The notes beneath the pieces are model-generated. The model made no database searches. It had not been told where the DNA came from and saw only the letters and a list, made by a program, of their open reading frames with translations. From Alteromonas sp. M12 (GTDB lineage: Bacteria > Pseudomonadota > Gammaproteobacteria > Enterobacterales > Alteromonadaceae): a stretch of DNA of 64,000 nt. Below are positions 45,632 to 54,936 of the stretch, piece by piece. The position numbers and the translations under genes are program-made. Position 1 is the first letter of the stretch; each line of letters begins with the position of its first letter. The DNA lies in NCBI RefSeq assembly GCF_037478005.1, contig NZ_CP144164.1, positions 1,488,001-1,552,000 of the forward strand, written 5' to 3'.

Positions 45632-46255
45632 TTATATCGGCCAGCCACCAAGGGCTTTCCATCTATTGACCATAAAACAAAATAACTCGGCGGTTTTCAT
45701 CGTATCGTAAAGTGCTGAGTGGGCTTCTCTTTGGTCAAATTCGATTTGTGCCGCTTCACAGGCCTTAACCAGCACCGTCTGACCTAAGGTTAAACCGGCT
45801 AAACTGGTGGTATCAAATGATACAAAAGGATGGAAAGGAGTGCGTTTAATATTACACCTTTCAATGGCTGCATTCACAAAGCCTTGGTCGAATGATGCAT
45901 TGTGGGCAACAATCACTGAGCGTTGGCATTCCGCTGCTTTTTGTTCTTTTCGGATCTCTTTGCACAAATTTTTAATTGCTTCAGATTCATCAATCGCGCC
46001 TCGTAATGCACAATAAGGATCAATACCGTTAAAGTCCAAAGCGGCTTGTTCGAGGTTTGCGCCCTCGAAAGGGTTAATATGGTAATGGAACGTTTTATCT
46101 ATCTGAATGTCTCCAGAAGCTGTCATTTTCAATGTCACTGCTGCTAATTCTAATAAAGCATCAGTTTGCGCATTGAATCCAGCTGTTTCAACATCAATGA
46201 CGACTGGGAAATATCCTCTAAATCGTTGGTTCAACAGGTGAATTGGATCTGACAT
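45632..46255 (-). CDS. rnt: ribonuclease T
   Basis: 3'-5' exoribonuclease that trims tRNA and other stable RNA ends. The 207-residue protein matches E. coli RNase T throughout: [18 protein letters not shown] with the DE of the DEDD catalytic set, [11 protein letters not shown], and [14 protein letters not shown] with the last His and Asp. The chosen ATG (MSDPIHLL) has AAGG 5 bases upstream; the open frame continues eight codons further. It is divergent from motY, the arrangement known in Vibrio. Confidence 0.95.
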   Translation of the reverse strand: MSDPIHLLNQRFRGYFPVVIDVETAGFNAQTDALLELAAVTLKMTASGDIQIDKTFHYHINPFEGANLEQAALDFNGIDPYCALRGAIDESEAIKNLCKEIRKEQKAAECQRSVIVAHNASFDQGFVNAAIERCNIKRTPFHPFVSFDTTSLAGLTLGQTVLVKACEAAQIEFDQREAHSALYDTMKTAELFCFMVNRWKALGGWPI

Positions 46256-46392
46256 GATAACCTTATTAATCGACAACATAGCTTGCTATTATGTCAACCT
46301 TTAAAGCCTTGTACCAGTTCAGTTGTGAATATGTTTAGGCGCATTTGCATTTGATAGGTCTAGTTGGTTATTATCCGTACACAACGGGTGAT

Positions 46393-46419
46393 TAAACTTT
46401 TTGTTTCTAGTGTCGATAT
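46393..46419 (+). promoter_or_regulatory. sigma-28 (FliA) type promoter of motY
   Basis: TAAACTTT, then exactly 11 bases, then GTCGATAT. Compared with the flagellar consensus TAAAGTTT-N11-GCCGATAA it matches 7 of 8 and 6 of 8 positions. It lies about 40 bases before the motY start, as expected for a late flagellar gene. Confidence 0.7.
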
Positions 46420-46459
46420 CTATAATGGATAAACACTATTTACTGGATTTCTGTCTGAT

Positions 46460-47323
46460 ATGAAAAAGTGCGCGATTTTTTTGGGCTTAACCCTCAGCTT
46501 TGCTAGCCAAGCTAGCTTGCGTCATTATGCAGCGCCAGTTGAGGATTCTCAGTGGCAAGTCAGTCAAAAAAGTCGCTTGCAATGTACTTTGAGTCACCAA
46601 CTTCCTGGTTATGGAGAAGCTGCTTTTTACAGCACGGCTTCTAAGCAACTGAATATGGAATTTGAGTTGCAGATGTTAAGGTTACCAAACACCTATTCTG
46701 TTGCCTCCGTTTATTCAGTCCCACCCAAATGGATGCCAGGACAAATGCAGCGTGAAATTGCGCAAATGCCAATTCGCAAACAATACAATAGTGATTTACC
46801 GCAAAAAGCCGCTTGGACAATGTTAACTGAATTGGAAAAAGGTTTTTGGCCAACACTATATTATCAAGATTGGTATAGTGACTTCGATCGTATCGCTGTG
46901 GGTTTAAATGCCAGTAACTTTTCGAAACCCTATGTTGAGTTCGCTGAGTGTGTCGCTAATTTATTACCTTTTGCATTTGAAGATATTGCATACACAGTGC
47001 TAAGTTACAACAGCAATAGTACAGACTTAACCAAATACTCTAAAAAACGCCTACAAATGATCGGGGACTATTTAAAAGAAGATACAGATCTTGAGCTGGT
47101 TTTGTTAGATGGATACTCAGATAGTTATGGTGGTCGTTGGAACAACGAACAATTATCTATTCGTCGAGCAGAGGAAATTAAGGCGTACTTCACCGAAATG
47201 GGAGTAGATTCTTCTCGAATTGAGGTGACAGGTCATGGTGAACGCCGTCATGCGGCGACCAATACGAATAAGATGTCTCGTGCTAAAAATCGTCGAGTCA
47301 TCATTCGAATGGCTAAACCCTAA
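46460..47323 (+). CDS. motY: sodium-type flagellar motor protein MotY
   Basis: Part of the T ring around the polar flagellar motor, which holds the PomAB sodium-driven stators. The 287-residue protein has a signal peptide (to about residue 19), a unique N-terminal domain beginning LRHYAAPVEDSQW, and a C-terminal OmpA-like peptidoglycan-binding domain (about 175-285) with LLDGYSDSYGG, LSIRRAEEIKAYF and GHGERRHAATN. Next to rnt as in Vibrio, and preceded by a sigma-28-type promoter, both of which support MotY over other OmpA-type proteins. Confidence 0.93.
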   Translation: MKKCAIFLGLTLSFASQASLRHYAAPVEDSQWQVSQKSRLQCTLSHQLPGYGEAAFYSTASKQLNMEFELQMLRLPNTYSVASVYSVPPKWMPGQMQREIAQMPIRKQYNSDLPQKAAWTMLTELEKGFWPTLYYQDWYSDFDRIAVGLNASNFSKPYVEFAECVANLLPFAFEDIAYTVLSYNSNSTDLTKYSKKRLQMIGDYLKEDTDLELVLLDGYSDSYGGRWNNEQLSIRRAEEIKAYFTEMGVDSSRIEVTGHGERRHAATNTNKMSRAKNRRVIIRMAKP

Positions 47324-47330
47324 ATTCACA

Positions 47331-47350
47331 AAGCTCGCAATCGCGAGCTT
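47331..47350. terminator. hairpin between motY and glpQ
   Basis: AAGCTCGC/GCGAGCTT stem with a 4-base loop, followed within 6 bases by TTTTT on the plus strand. It lies between two convergent genes. Confidence 0.72.
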
Positions 47351-47381
47351 GTTAGTTTTTACTAGTGACTCTAGAGCAATA

Positions 47382-48389
47382 TCATCGCTTTTCTAAGTAA
47401 TTTTCCAGCACATCGGTAAAGTCGGTAAATAAACCATCTACTTTTAAATCTTCGAATAGGATGTCTAGCACCTGTTGCGAAGAATACTTGGCTGGGAGGT
47501 CGTCTTTTCTAAATGTATAAGGATGAACTAGCAGCCCTGCTTGATGGGCATTGGCTAGTAAACTAGTTGGTGTTTTATTCGCAAAATCAAATAGTTGTGG
47601 AATCCATGGGCCAATACCTTGGGCTACTTTTGCAATTTCTTTGAGACCTTGTGCGGATTTCAAATATTCATAGTCAGAATTCGACTCTTGCCAACTGTTT
47701 TCAGCAATAAGCTGAATTAACTTCACCTTGGCATTTAACTCGTTCCTAAGACGCTGTGTTTCTGCGAAGTCAAAGCATTGCACATAAACATGGCTGTCTT
47801 GGTTATCCAAACCGTATTTACGCAGGATATTCAGGGTGATTTGACTTAAGTCCGCTCCGTGAGTTTGGTGCCAAAGGGGCGATTTGATTTCCACATAAAG
47901 ACCCACATCTCGCTTAAATTGCCGATTAAGTTGTTGAATCAAATTAATTTGTTGTTCAAATGTGGCAATCTTAAATGATGACTGTCCATGATAGCGCTCT
48001 TGATTACGAGGCTCCTGAAAACGATATGGGAATACTTGTTCGCCTTTGTCATTTGTCCGCTCGTGTACATTAAGGGTTTGCAGTTCTGCCAAGGTGAAAT
48101 CGAACGCGTAGTAGCGGCCGTCAGAGCGATGACGTTTTGGGAATATTTGTTCGACGTTGGTCACGGTTTCAAGGTGTATGTCATGCAGCACTACCGGTAT
48201 TAAGTCTTTGCTCAAAACCAAATCTTGTTCTATGTAATCGGCCCCTTGGGAATATGCAAGGACAGCGGCTTCTAAGGTATGCTCAGGCAAGTATCCGGAC
48301 GCCCCACGATGGGCAATAATTATCGGCTTGGCGTAAAGTTGCGTGCAAAATAGGCACAACAATATTAATAGTGGGAGCTTGTACGGCAT
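47382..48389 (-). CDS. glpQ: periplasmic glycerophosphodiester phosphodiesterase
   Basis: Hydrolyses glycerophosphodiesters to glycerol 3-phosphate and an alcohol. The 335-residue protein has a signal peptide (LLILLCLFCTQLYA), then IIAHRGASGYLPEHTLEA with the catalytic His/Arg, YIEQDLVLSKDLIPVVLHD with the calcium-binding Glu/Asp and second His, VEIKSP, and HPYTFRKDDLP near the end. This matches the periplasmic GlpQ type rather than cytoplasmic UgpQ. Convergent with motY and alone in its transcription unit. Confidence 0.94.
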   Translation of the reverse strand: MPYKLPLLILLCLFCTQLYAKPIIIAHRGASGYLPEHTLEAAVLAYSQGADYIEQDLVLSKDLIPVVLHDIHLETVTNVEQIFPKRHRSDGRYYAFDFTLAELQTLNVHERTNDKGEQVFPYRFQEPRNQERYHGQSSFKIATFEQQINLIQQLNRQFKRDVGLYVEIKSPLWHQTHGADLSQITLNILRKYGLDNQDSHVYVQCFDFAETQRLRNELNAKVKLIQLIAENSWQESNSDYEYLKSAQGLKEIAKVAQGIGPWIPQLFDFANKTPTSLLANAHQAGLLVHPYTFRKDDLPAKYSSQQVLDILFEDLKVDGLFTDFTDVLENYLEKR

Positions 48390-48588
48390 ATATTCCTACC
48401 TGTATTTAATTGGGACACTCAAATTATTCATTCCGTCAACCATAACACCAGCATATGAAAGTTCGATGAATATGGTCATTCATCCCAATAGGGAATTTCG
48501 CTAAAATAGTCAATAAACACCCTTACTTTAGTGCAGTAACCGAAAGCGGGAAAAACAATCCATACACCTTCGCTAACCAATGATAGCT

Positions 48589-49500
48589 TTAACTAGCCAT
48601 ACTGCGCTGAATTTCACTTTTGGCCGCTAAAGCGACATTTAGGAAAGCATGCACGGTCGCACTATGGTTATTCTGTTTGAATTGAATTTGTAGGGGAATT
48701 TGTGTGTCGACATTTTCCAGTGCAATAAAATGGCACCCTCGGCTATACAGTTTACTAACACAAAATGGTGCGATCGCCACCCCTAAACCTGCAGCCACTT
48801 CTGTCACTAAGGTTTGCATATGCTTTGGTTGACTAATGATATCCGGTGAAAATCCTGCTTGTTTGCACAGGATGATAGTTTCATCAAAGAGCCCAAGGGC
48901 CTCATCACGATTGAAAATAATAAATTGTTCAGTCTTTAACTTAGCCAGCTCAACCTGTTTAGCACCTGCAAGAGCATGGCTTTGGCTGACTAGTGCAACG
49001 AGTTTGTCGATATAAATATCGTGACGAATAAACTCATCAGCAATGGGCGTGGGCAGGGGCCTTGAAAATGCAATATCGATTTTATCTTGCTTAAAAGCCT
49101 CAATTTGTTCCGTTGCTGTCATTTCAAATAGGCTAACATGGACTTCAGGAAACTGGGATTTATAGGTTCGGATCAAAGTGGCCATAAATGATAAACAAGC
49201 TGAGCTTAAGTGAGCAATATTCAGTGTACCCACTTTTCCACTGTGGGCACGCTTAACCTGGCTTTTTGCCTTATCTGTAAGGGTTAGAATCGCGCTAGCA
49301 TCTGTTAACAGCTGCTCACCGGCTGGGGTTATCACGACATCTCGAGAGTTTCGATTAAATAACCTTACCTCAAGCTCCGCCTCTAATGCAGAAATATGTC
49401 GGCTAATGGCCGGTTGTACAGTATGTAACTCTCGCGCAGCTTCTGAAAAGCTTTTGTGTTTAGCCACAGTTATAAAGCTTTTTAATGTTTTTATGTCCAC
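48589..49500 (-). CDS. LysR family transcriptional regulator
   Basis: A regulator of about 303 residues with an N-terminal winged helix (residues about 1-60: KHKSFSEAARELHTVQPAISRHISALE) and a C-terminal ligand-binding domain of the periplasmic-binding-protein fold. The chosen GTG (VDIKTLKSF) has GGGGG a few bases upstream; a TTG four codons earlier is possible. It is divergent from two MFS transporters and a redoxin, which it may control, as is usual for LysR regulators. The inducer is unknown. Confidence 0.88.
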   Translation of the reverse strand: MDIKTLKSFITVAKHKSFSEAARELHTVQPAISRHISALEAELEVRLFNRNSRDVVITPAGEQLLTDASAILTLTDKAKSQVKRAHSGKVGTLNIAHLSSACLSFMATLIRTYKSQFPEVHVSLFEMTATEQIEAFKQDKIDIAFSRPLPTPIADEFIRHDIYIDKLVALVSQSHALAGAKQVELAKLKTEQFIIFNRDEALGLFDETIILCKQAGFSPDIISQPKHMQTLVTEVAAGLGVAIAPFCVSKLYSRGCHFIALENVDTQIPLQIQFKQNNHSATVHAFLNVALAAKSEIQRSMAS

Positions 49501-49619
49501 GATTACCCCCAAGTTTACTTGTATGTAAAATCTGTATAGATTCCATAAAATGTTATCATTTTTGTTATTGATAAATAAGCCTTATGCTGGCGCTATGATT
49601 TATTTACCTGACATAAAAT

Positions 49620-50816
49620 ATGACTCATTCGGAGCCAGAGCAGTTGTTAAGTCCCTTTATGCTACTGCTAATGACCACAGCCATTGCCGCAACAGCCGCA
49701 AACTTGTATTACAGTCAACCAATTTTGCCGCTAATCGCCAATGAGTTTAATTTAAGTGATTCGCAACTTGGCAGTGTTCCAGGATTAACCCAACTGGGTT
49801 ATGCCTTTGCTTTATTGTTTATATCCCCACTCGGTGATTCAGTCGTGCGGCGGCAACTAATAGGTATACTATCCTGCGTGCTAGTGTTTGCTTGTGGAAT
49901 GGCAGTGTGGGCATCTAACATCACAATACTGTTAATCGCAGTGTTTTTAATTGGTGCCAGTGCCAATATTACTCAGCAGTTAATTCCTTTTGCCGCCTCA
50001 ATGGTGCCTATGGAAAACAAAGGTACAACCCTTGGCACATTAATGATGGGATTAACCATTGGTATTTTACTGTCTAGAACCTTAAGTGGATTGGTCGGGG
50101 AGCTGTTGGGTTGGCGCAGTGTATTCGTTATGTCAGCGTTATTGGCCGCCTTACTTGGTGTATTGCTTTGGATATTCTTACCCGTGAATAAACCCCAAGC
50201 GTCGTTGCGCTATTGGCCATTAATAAAAAGTACCTTGAGCCTATTTTGCCAGCATAAATCACTGCAGCTGTTTACCTTTTCCGGCGCACTTTGGTTTGCT
50301 TCCTTTAATGTCCTGTGGGCAACATTGGCTATTTATGTCAGCGAAGCCCCCTTTGATTACAATGCTCAACAAGCCGGATTGTTTGGTGTGATTGCATTGG
50401 CTGGTGTGATTGGGGCGAAGGTTTCCGGTAAATGGGTGAATAGATTTGGTTCTAAAACCTTAATCAAAATGGCCCTCGTTTTAGCCGCAGTAGGATTTGC
50501 CATAACGGGATTATTTGCTGGCAATCTTATATCGTTAATTATCGGAATTATTCTTATCGACTTTGCCATTTTTAGTGCACAGGTGGCCAATCAGGTGCGT
50601 GTTTTTAGTATTGATCCAACCGCCCAAAGCCGAATTAATGGTATTTACATGCTCGGTTATTATTTAGGTGGAGCGTTAGGCTCGGCTGCTGGTCTGCGGG
50701 TATTTTCACTTTTTCAATGGCCCGGTGTAGTGGCCATCAGTATGCTATTTATTTTGTTTAGTGCGGCTTTAAATTCGATTGCAAAAACTAAACTGCATTC
50801 ACTTTCAACAGTATGA
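49620..50816 (+). CDS. MFS transporter
   Basis: A 398-residue transporter with 12 predicted membrane segments. Sequence features include ANLYYSQPILPLIANEFNLSDSQ, the loop motif SPLGDSVVRRQL between segments 2 and 3, and IPFAASMVPMENKGT, typical of drug-efflux-like MFS members. First gene of a rightward group (two MFS genes and a redoxin) divergent from a LysR gene. Probably exports or imports a small organic molecule; the substrate is unknown. Confidence 0.86.
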   Translation: MTHSEPEQLLSPFMLLLMTTAIAATAANLYYSQPILPLIANEFNLSDSQLGSVPGLTQLGYAFALLFISPLGDSVVRRQLIGILSCVLVFACGMAVWASNITILLIAVFLIGASANITQQLIPFAASMVPMENKGTTLGTLMMGLTIGILLSRTLSGLVGELLGWRSVFVMSALLAALLGVLLWIFLPVNKPQASLRYWPLIKSTLSLFCQHKSLQLFTFSGALWFASFNVLWATLAIYVSEAPFDYNAQQAGLFGVIALAGVIGAKVSGKWVNRFGSKTLIKMALVLAAVGFAITGLFAGNLISLIIGIILIDFAIFSAQVANQVRVFSIDPTAQSRINGIYMLGYYLGGALGSAAGLRVFSLFQWPGVVAISMLFILFSAALNSIAKTKLHSLSTV

Positions 50817-50826
50817 GAGACTTTTC

Positions 50827-51981
50827 ATGAATAAACTCAACAGTCTAGGTAGCTATACCTTGCTCTGTATTGCCTGTTTAACCATTATGGTAGGGGCCGT
50901 TATAGCACCAGGATTGGTCAGTATATCCAATGCCCTTGGGGTAGCTGACAATGCCATATTGTTAGTTACATTGCCCGCCCTGGGCGCGGTTATCTATGCG
51001 CCAATTTCGGGGAAATTGATAGATAAATATGGCGCTTATCCAGCGCTGATTATTGGTTTATTTTTGTATGGGCTGGTGGGGGCGAGTGTATATTGGTTGC
51101 ACGCGCCGGCTTGGATATTTGCCAATCGTTTTTTACTCGGGGGAATGACGTCGGTCGTGATGGCTGGGTGTACGGTGTTAATTTCTCATTGGTATTTTGC
51201 TGAAGAACGTTTAAATATGATTGCCAAACAGGGCATGGCAATTGAGCTAGGCGGGGTGGTATTTTTGTTTGTGGGGGGCTTGCTTGCCGCTCAACATTGG
51301 GCGTTACCGCTGTCACTTTATTTAATTGCTTGGGTATTTTTGGTGATGCTGTTACTTTTCGTTCCCCGTCGATATCCGGCTGGAATACAAGCGGAACCTG
51401 AAGAAGACTCGCCAAAATTACTCTCTGGCTTTTCCCTCAACAGTGTTTACCTTAGTGCAATGCTGTCGATGGTTTTATTTTTCACTGCCTTTGTTTTAAT
51501 GCCCAGTAATATGCAAGGGCAAGGTTACAATGAAACACAAGTGGGCTTTTTGTTAGCCTTTATTTCATTGATGGCGGTATTAGCAGCCTCTTTCTTACCC
51601 AAGCTTTGTAAACTGCTTAGTGAACAAGGTGTTTTATCCGTGGCGTTTATTAATTTTGCGGTGTCTTACATTTTCTTTATACAAACAGGCACAGTCTGTT
51701 TAGTAATTGGTGCGGTTATTATCGGCTTTGGTTTTGGATTTAGTATTCCTTTATTAAATCACATGACCGTTGCGCGAAGTGCAGTAAAGGTGCGCGGTAG
51801 AAATTTATCGCACTTCACCATGGCGGTGTTTTTAGGGCAGTTCTTAACGTCTTTTGTTGAGTACATTCCAGGTGGAATTGACAATATATTTTTAAGTTGT
51901 ATGGCGCTATCCGTATTCATTGCCAGCATTCTATGGATTAAAACGCTGAGATTCACAAATAAGGTAAAGAGTTCAACATGA
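50827..51981 (+). CDS. MFS transporter
   Basis: A 384-residue, 12-segment MFS transporter starting MNKLNSLGSYTLLCIACLTIM. The open frame extends 16 codons upstream into the preceding gene, but this ATG has GAGAGA upstream and leaves a 10-base gap, so it is preferred. GKLIDKYGAYPALIIGL is the segment 2-3 loop motif. Two adjacent transporters of different subgroups in one operon suggest handling of related compounds. The stop overlaps the next gene's ATG by 4 bases. Confidence 0.86.
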   Translation: MNKLNSLGSYTLLCIACLTIMVGAVIAPGLVSISNALGVADNAILLVTLPALGAVIYAPISGKLIDKYGAYPALIIGLFLYGLVGASVYWLHAPAWIFANRFLLGGMTSVVMAGCTVLISHWYFAEERLNMIAKQGMAIELGGVVFLFVGGLLAAQHWALPLSLYLIAWVFLVMLLLFVPRRYPAGIQAEPEEDSPKLLSGFSLNSVYLSAMLSMVLFFTAFVLMPSNMQGQGYNETQVGFLLAFISLMAVLAASFLPKLCKLLSEQGVLSVAFINFAVSYIFFIQTGTVCLVIGAVIIGFGFGFSIPLLNHMTVARSAVKVRGRNLSHFTMAVFLGQFLTSFVEYIPGGIDNIFLSCMALSVFIASILWIKTLRFTNKVKSST

Positions 51982-52514
51982 CAAATTTAGTAAAACCCAT
52001 TCCCGGTAGTAGTTTTCCGTTCATTGAGGCAACGCTTCTTGATGGCTCTAGGGTTAATTTAGGACAGGCTCACGGTGATGCCGACTGGCAAATGCTGGTG
52101 GTGTATAGAGGCAAACATTGCCCCTTGTGTGTACGCTACTTAAACTTATTAGAGCAGCACAAAGAAGCGTTAAATGCTATTGGGGTGAGTGTCACTGCCG
52201 TCTCAGCAGATTCAAAGGCACAACTAACCGACAACATGGACAGCTTAGATGTGTCTTTTCCTATCGCTTATGGGGTAACCGTTGAGCAAATGAAACAGCT
52301 AGGCTTGTATATTTCTGCTCCACGCTCTGATAAAGAAACCGATCATGATTTTTCAGAACCGGCCCTGTTTGTCATAAACGGGGAGGGGGTATTGCAGGCT
52401 GTGGATATTTCCAATGCGCCTTTTTTACGCCCAGAATTAGACGTGGTAGTGAGAGGGTTAACCTTTGTTCGTAAACAAACGGACTACCCGATTCGCGGCA
52501 CACTAGTCTATTAG
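51978..52514 (+). CDS. peroxiredoxin-like redoxin
   Basis: A 178-residue thioredoxin-fold protein of the AhpC/TSA group. The active-site region VVYRGKHCPLCVRYLNLLE has a CPLC pair where peroxiredoxins have a Thr and a peroxidatic Cys, so it may act as a thiol-disulphide enzyme. VTAVSADSKAQ and FPIAYGVTVE follow, as in redoxins. Its ATG overlaps the preceding transporter stop by 4 bases, so it is the last gene of the LysR-linked operon. Confidence 0.84.
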   Translation: MTNLVKPIPGSSFPFIEATLLDGSRVNLGQAHGDADWQMLVVYRGKHCPLCVRYLNLLEQHKEALNAIGVSVTAVSADSKAQLTDNMDSLDVSFPIAYGVTVEQMKQLGLYISAPRSDKETDHDFSEPALFVINGEGVLQAVDISNAPFLRPELDVVVRGLTFVRKQTDYPIRGTLVY

Positions 52515-52529
52515 TTATTATTTTCTAAA

Positions 52530-52562
52530 CCCCTAATCCTAGGTAAGTTTGAGGATTAGGGG
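52530..52562. terminator. hairpin between redoxin and M28 peptidase genes
   Basis: An 11-bp perfect stem CCCCTAATCCT/AGGATTAGGGG with an 11-base loop, between convergent genes, 15 bases after the redoxin stop. Only short T tracts follow. Confidence 0.6.
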
Positions 52563-52596
52563 ATTTAGGTTGATAGGCTAAATTTACCGCTGCTAT

Positions 52597-53997
52597 TTAT
52601 GGCTTTAATTCAACATCCGAATCGGCAAGTAAATAAATAGTGGCAGCATAGGCCGCAATATTCTGGGCTAATTCATCGGCATCAATTTTATCCAGGGTAT
52701 CGTCAGGGGTGTGGTGTAGATCAAAATAATCCTGCCCGTTTTGATTTAAACGAATTGTTGGTACGCCTTTGGCGGCCATTGGAATAATATCCGGTCCACC
52801 ACTAGGCGCATCTGAACGACCTCTAACGATACCTAATGGGGCTAGAATTTTGCCAATTTCATCGATTAACAAGGTGGCTTCGGGGTTGAGGTTCGATTCT
52901 AGCTGCCACACGCTTTGCGCGCCAAAATCTGACTCCGTGGCCAGTACATGATTGCTTAAATTCGCTGCATGCTGTTTGGCGTAGGCAAATGCACCTAAAA
53001 GCCCGACTTCTTCTGCACCGAACATGACCACCCGAATAGTCCGTTTAGGACGTTTAGGTAACTTTGCAATCAGGGCTGCGGCAGCAGTGGTAATAGCAAC
53101 ACCCGCACCATCATCTACAGCACCAGTACCTAAATCCCAGCTATCTAAATGGCCACCTATTAGCACAATCTCTTCCGGTTTTTCGCTACCAATCAAATCA
53201 AAAACAACATTTCCGCTGCTGACTTCACCCTTCCAGTCAGATTCAGAGTGAAGAGATATGCTAAGGGGCTTATCTAAATTATGTAAACGACGAAGGTGGT
53301 CAGCATCTGGATTAGAAATGGCAATAACCGGGATACTTGCCCATTTGTCACCATCTTTACTCATCATGCCTGAATGCGGGAATCGATGGGAGTCTGAGCC
53401 CACTGAACGCACGACTAATGCATCTGCACCACCGCGCTGAGCGTGTTGCCATCCCACTCTGCGGCGTTGGTTTGCCTGTCCATAACCTGCGCCAACCTGA
53501 CTCTTAACCATGATATCGCCATCAACAAACGCGATTTTGCCTTTTAGCGCTCCTTCTTTTACCTCCATTAGTGCGTGAATATCTCTAAAATAGACCACTT
53601 CAGCATTAATGTTTTGTTTTGATGGTGCGGCTCCACCTAAGGCTGTGCCGTATAATTCTTGGTTGTAAGGAGAAGTAAGGGATATGTGTAAGATGCCTCT
53701 ATCCCAGAATGGCATGGTAAAGGGTTCAATGTTCGCTTTATCAAACCCTAAACTTTTACCTAGTTTTAAGCCCCAATCTCTGGCACGTTTTTCCGCTTCA
53801 GAGCCCGCTAGACGAGGGCCAACTTCAGTAGTCAATGATGTGACTATTTCCATTCCAAGCTCGCTTTTAAGAGCGGTTTGCATAAGCTGCTCGGCGGTTT
53901 GCTTCTGTTCAGTGCTCACAATGGCTTCAGCGGCCAACAATTTAACACTAAAAAGACTCAGTATTGTGCCAAGAACAAGACGTTTACGAAGGTGCAT
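52597..53997 (-). CDS. M28 family zinc metallopeptidase, secreted
   Basis: A 466-residue aminopeptidase or carboxypeptidase Q-like enzyme. A signal peptide (residues 1-22) leads a PA-type insertion and a C-terminal M28 domain. Zinc and catalytic residues are visible: GGHLDSWDLGTGAVDDGAGV (His, Asp), FGAEEVGLLGA (Glu pair), ATESDFGA (Asp) and LHHTPDDTLD (final His). It probably trims peptides in the periplasm or outside the cell. A long intergenic region lies upstream. Confidence 0.93.
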   Translation of the reverse strand: MHLRKRLVLGTILSLFSVKLLAAEAIVSTEQKQTAEQLMQTALKSELGMEIVTSLTTEVGPRLAGSEAEKRARDWGLKLGKSLGFDKANIEPFTMPFWDRGILHISLTSPYNQELYGTALGGAAPSKQNINAEVVYFRDIHALMEVKEGALKGKIAFVDGDIMVKSQVGAGYGQANQRRRVGWQHAQRGGADALVVRSVGSDSHRFPHSGMMSKDGDKWASIPVIAISNPDADHLRRLHNLDKPLSISLHSESDWKGEVSSGNVVFDLIGSEKPEEIVLIGGHLDSWDLGTGAVDDGAGVAITTAAAALIAKLPKRPKRTIRVVMFGAEEVGLLGAFAYAKQHAANLSNHVLATESDFGAQSVWQLESNLNPEATLLIDEIGKILAPLGIVRGRSDAPSGGPDIIPMAAKGVPTIRLNQNGQDYFDLHHTPDDTLDKIDADELAQNIAAYAATIYLLADSDVELKP

Positions 53998-54488
53998 GAT
54001 TTCTCCATTTATTATTATAGGTGCTCAGGTTGGTTATCGTATTAGTAACAGTTTGGTGAACGTTTAGGGTTAAACGCAATTGGAAAATAACAATCGTCTG
54101 AACATCTTAACTAAAACACTATCTAAATTCGATACGCTAAGTAAAATTTCCTCGGCTAACCTATAGTTAATTTGCAACTTTATGTTGCCATTAGTCTTAT
54201 TTTTAAGCTCAAAGAGGCAGGAATCATACTTGCCGCTCTTGTCTTTTTTCCTGTCATTGCCGATATTGTCTTAGCCTCGGCAATAATTTGCCTAATTGCT
54301 TTTTAACCCCATTGAAAATCAGCCTAAGGGGTTAGCCCGCAGCCTAATGGCGCAGCTCCTGTTAGTTAACCTGTATCAGCCTAAATCAAAAACAGTACCT
54401 TTGGCATAGTCATTGCTGCTCAAACTTATCATGCTAAACAAACCGATAATTAGTGGAGATTAGCATTAAATTGACTAATGGGAATGTA
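53998..54488. other. intergenic region with hairpins and sigma-54 promoter
   Basis: About 490 bases without a gene. It holds a small inverted repeat ATTGCCGA/TCGGCAAT (54256-54284), a second AACCCC/GGGGTT pair near 54306-54334, and a sigma-54-type promoter at 54402-54417. No tRNA or clear small RNA was recognised, although the paired elements would suit an untranslated transcript. Confidence 0.5.
54402..54417 (+). promoter_or_regulatory. sigma-54 (RpoN) type promoter
   Basis: TGGCATAGTCATTGCT matches TGGCACG-N4-TTGCW except at two positions and has the GG and GC exactly 10 bases apart. The start point would be near 54428, about 60 bases before the first small gene of the pair. Confidence 0.7.
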
Positions 54489-54920
54489 ATGGAAATAAAT
54501 AACAATAGTCAGCTGAGTTCTATCTATCAAAGCAGTAAAAACCAAGGTGTAGATACCACTCTTTCTAACCTGTTATCTAACAATGACAGAGCTGCAGATA
54601 AAGTCACTCTGAGCCAGGCCGGCCTTGATGCAGAAACAAAATTACAAGAAATTGCTAGTCAGTATGATCCGACTAATATGTCATATAACGAATTAACCCA
54701 TATGTCGTCAGAGTTACAACTAAATGGGTTAATCACGCCACAACAGGGATTAGCAATGAGAGCGCCTCCAAGTCGAGATTTTGATGCCGATGAAAAATAT
54801 GACGTATTAGCCTTGGCAAGAAAGTCGGTGGAGTTTGATCAGTTTATTGGCACGGTACAAAACAAAGATGCAAAGCTAAGAGCCAATGTACTTAATGTTT
54901 TAGAGAGCTTACAAAGTTAA
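54489..54920 (+). CDS. DKVTLS-motif small protein of unknown function
   Basis: A 143-residue, polar, probably helical cytoplasmic protein without a signal peptide. The segment AADKVTLSQAGLDAETKL is shared in form with the protein at 59785-60300 (KDKVTLSESALELAA) and is vaguely like the DKVSLS region of anti-sigma factor FlgM. The chosen ATG (MEINNNSQ) has GGGA 5 bases upstream; a GTG 12 codons earlier is open but less well placed. It is the first of two genes behind a sigma-54-type promoter, so a flagellar link is inferred, not shown. Confidence 0.72.
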   Translation: MEINNNSQLSSIYQSSKNQGVDTTLSNLLSNNDRAADKVTLSQAGLDAETKLQEIASQYDPTNMSYNELTHMSSELQLNGLITPQQGLAMRAPPSRDFDADEKYDVLALARKSVEFDQFIGTVQNKDAKLRANVLNVLESLQS

Positions 54921-54936
54921 AATTATAGAGGTTAAA

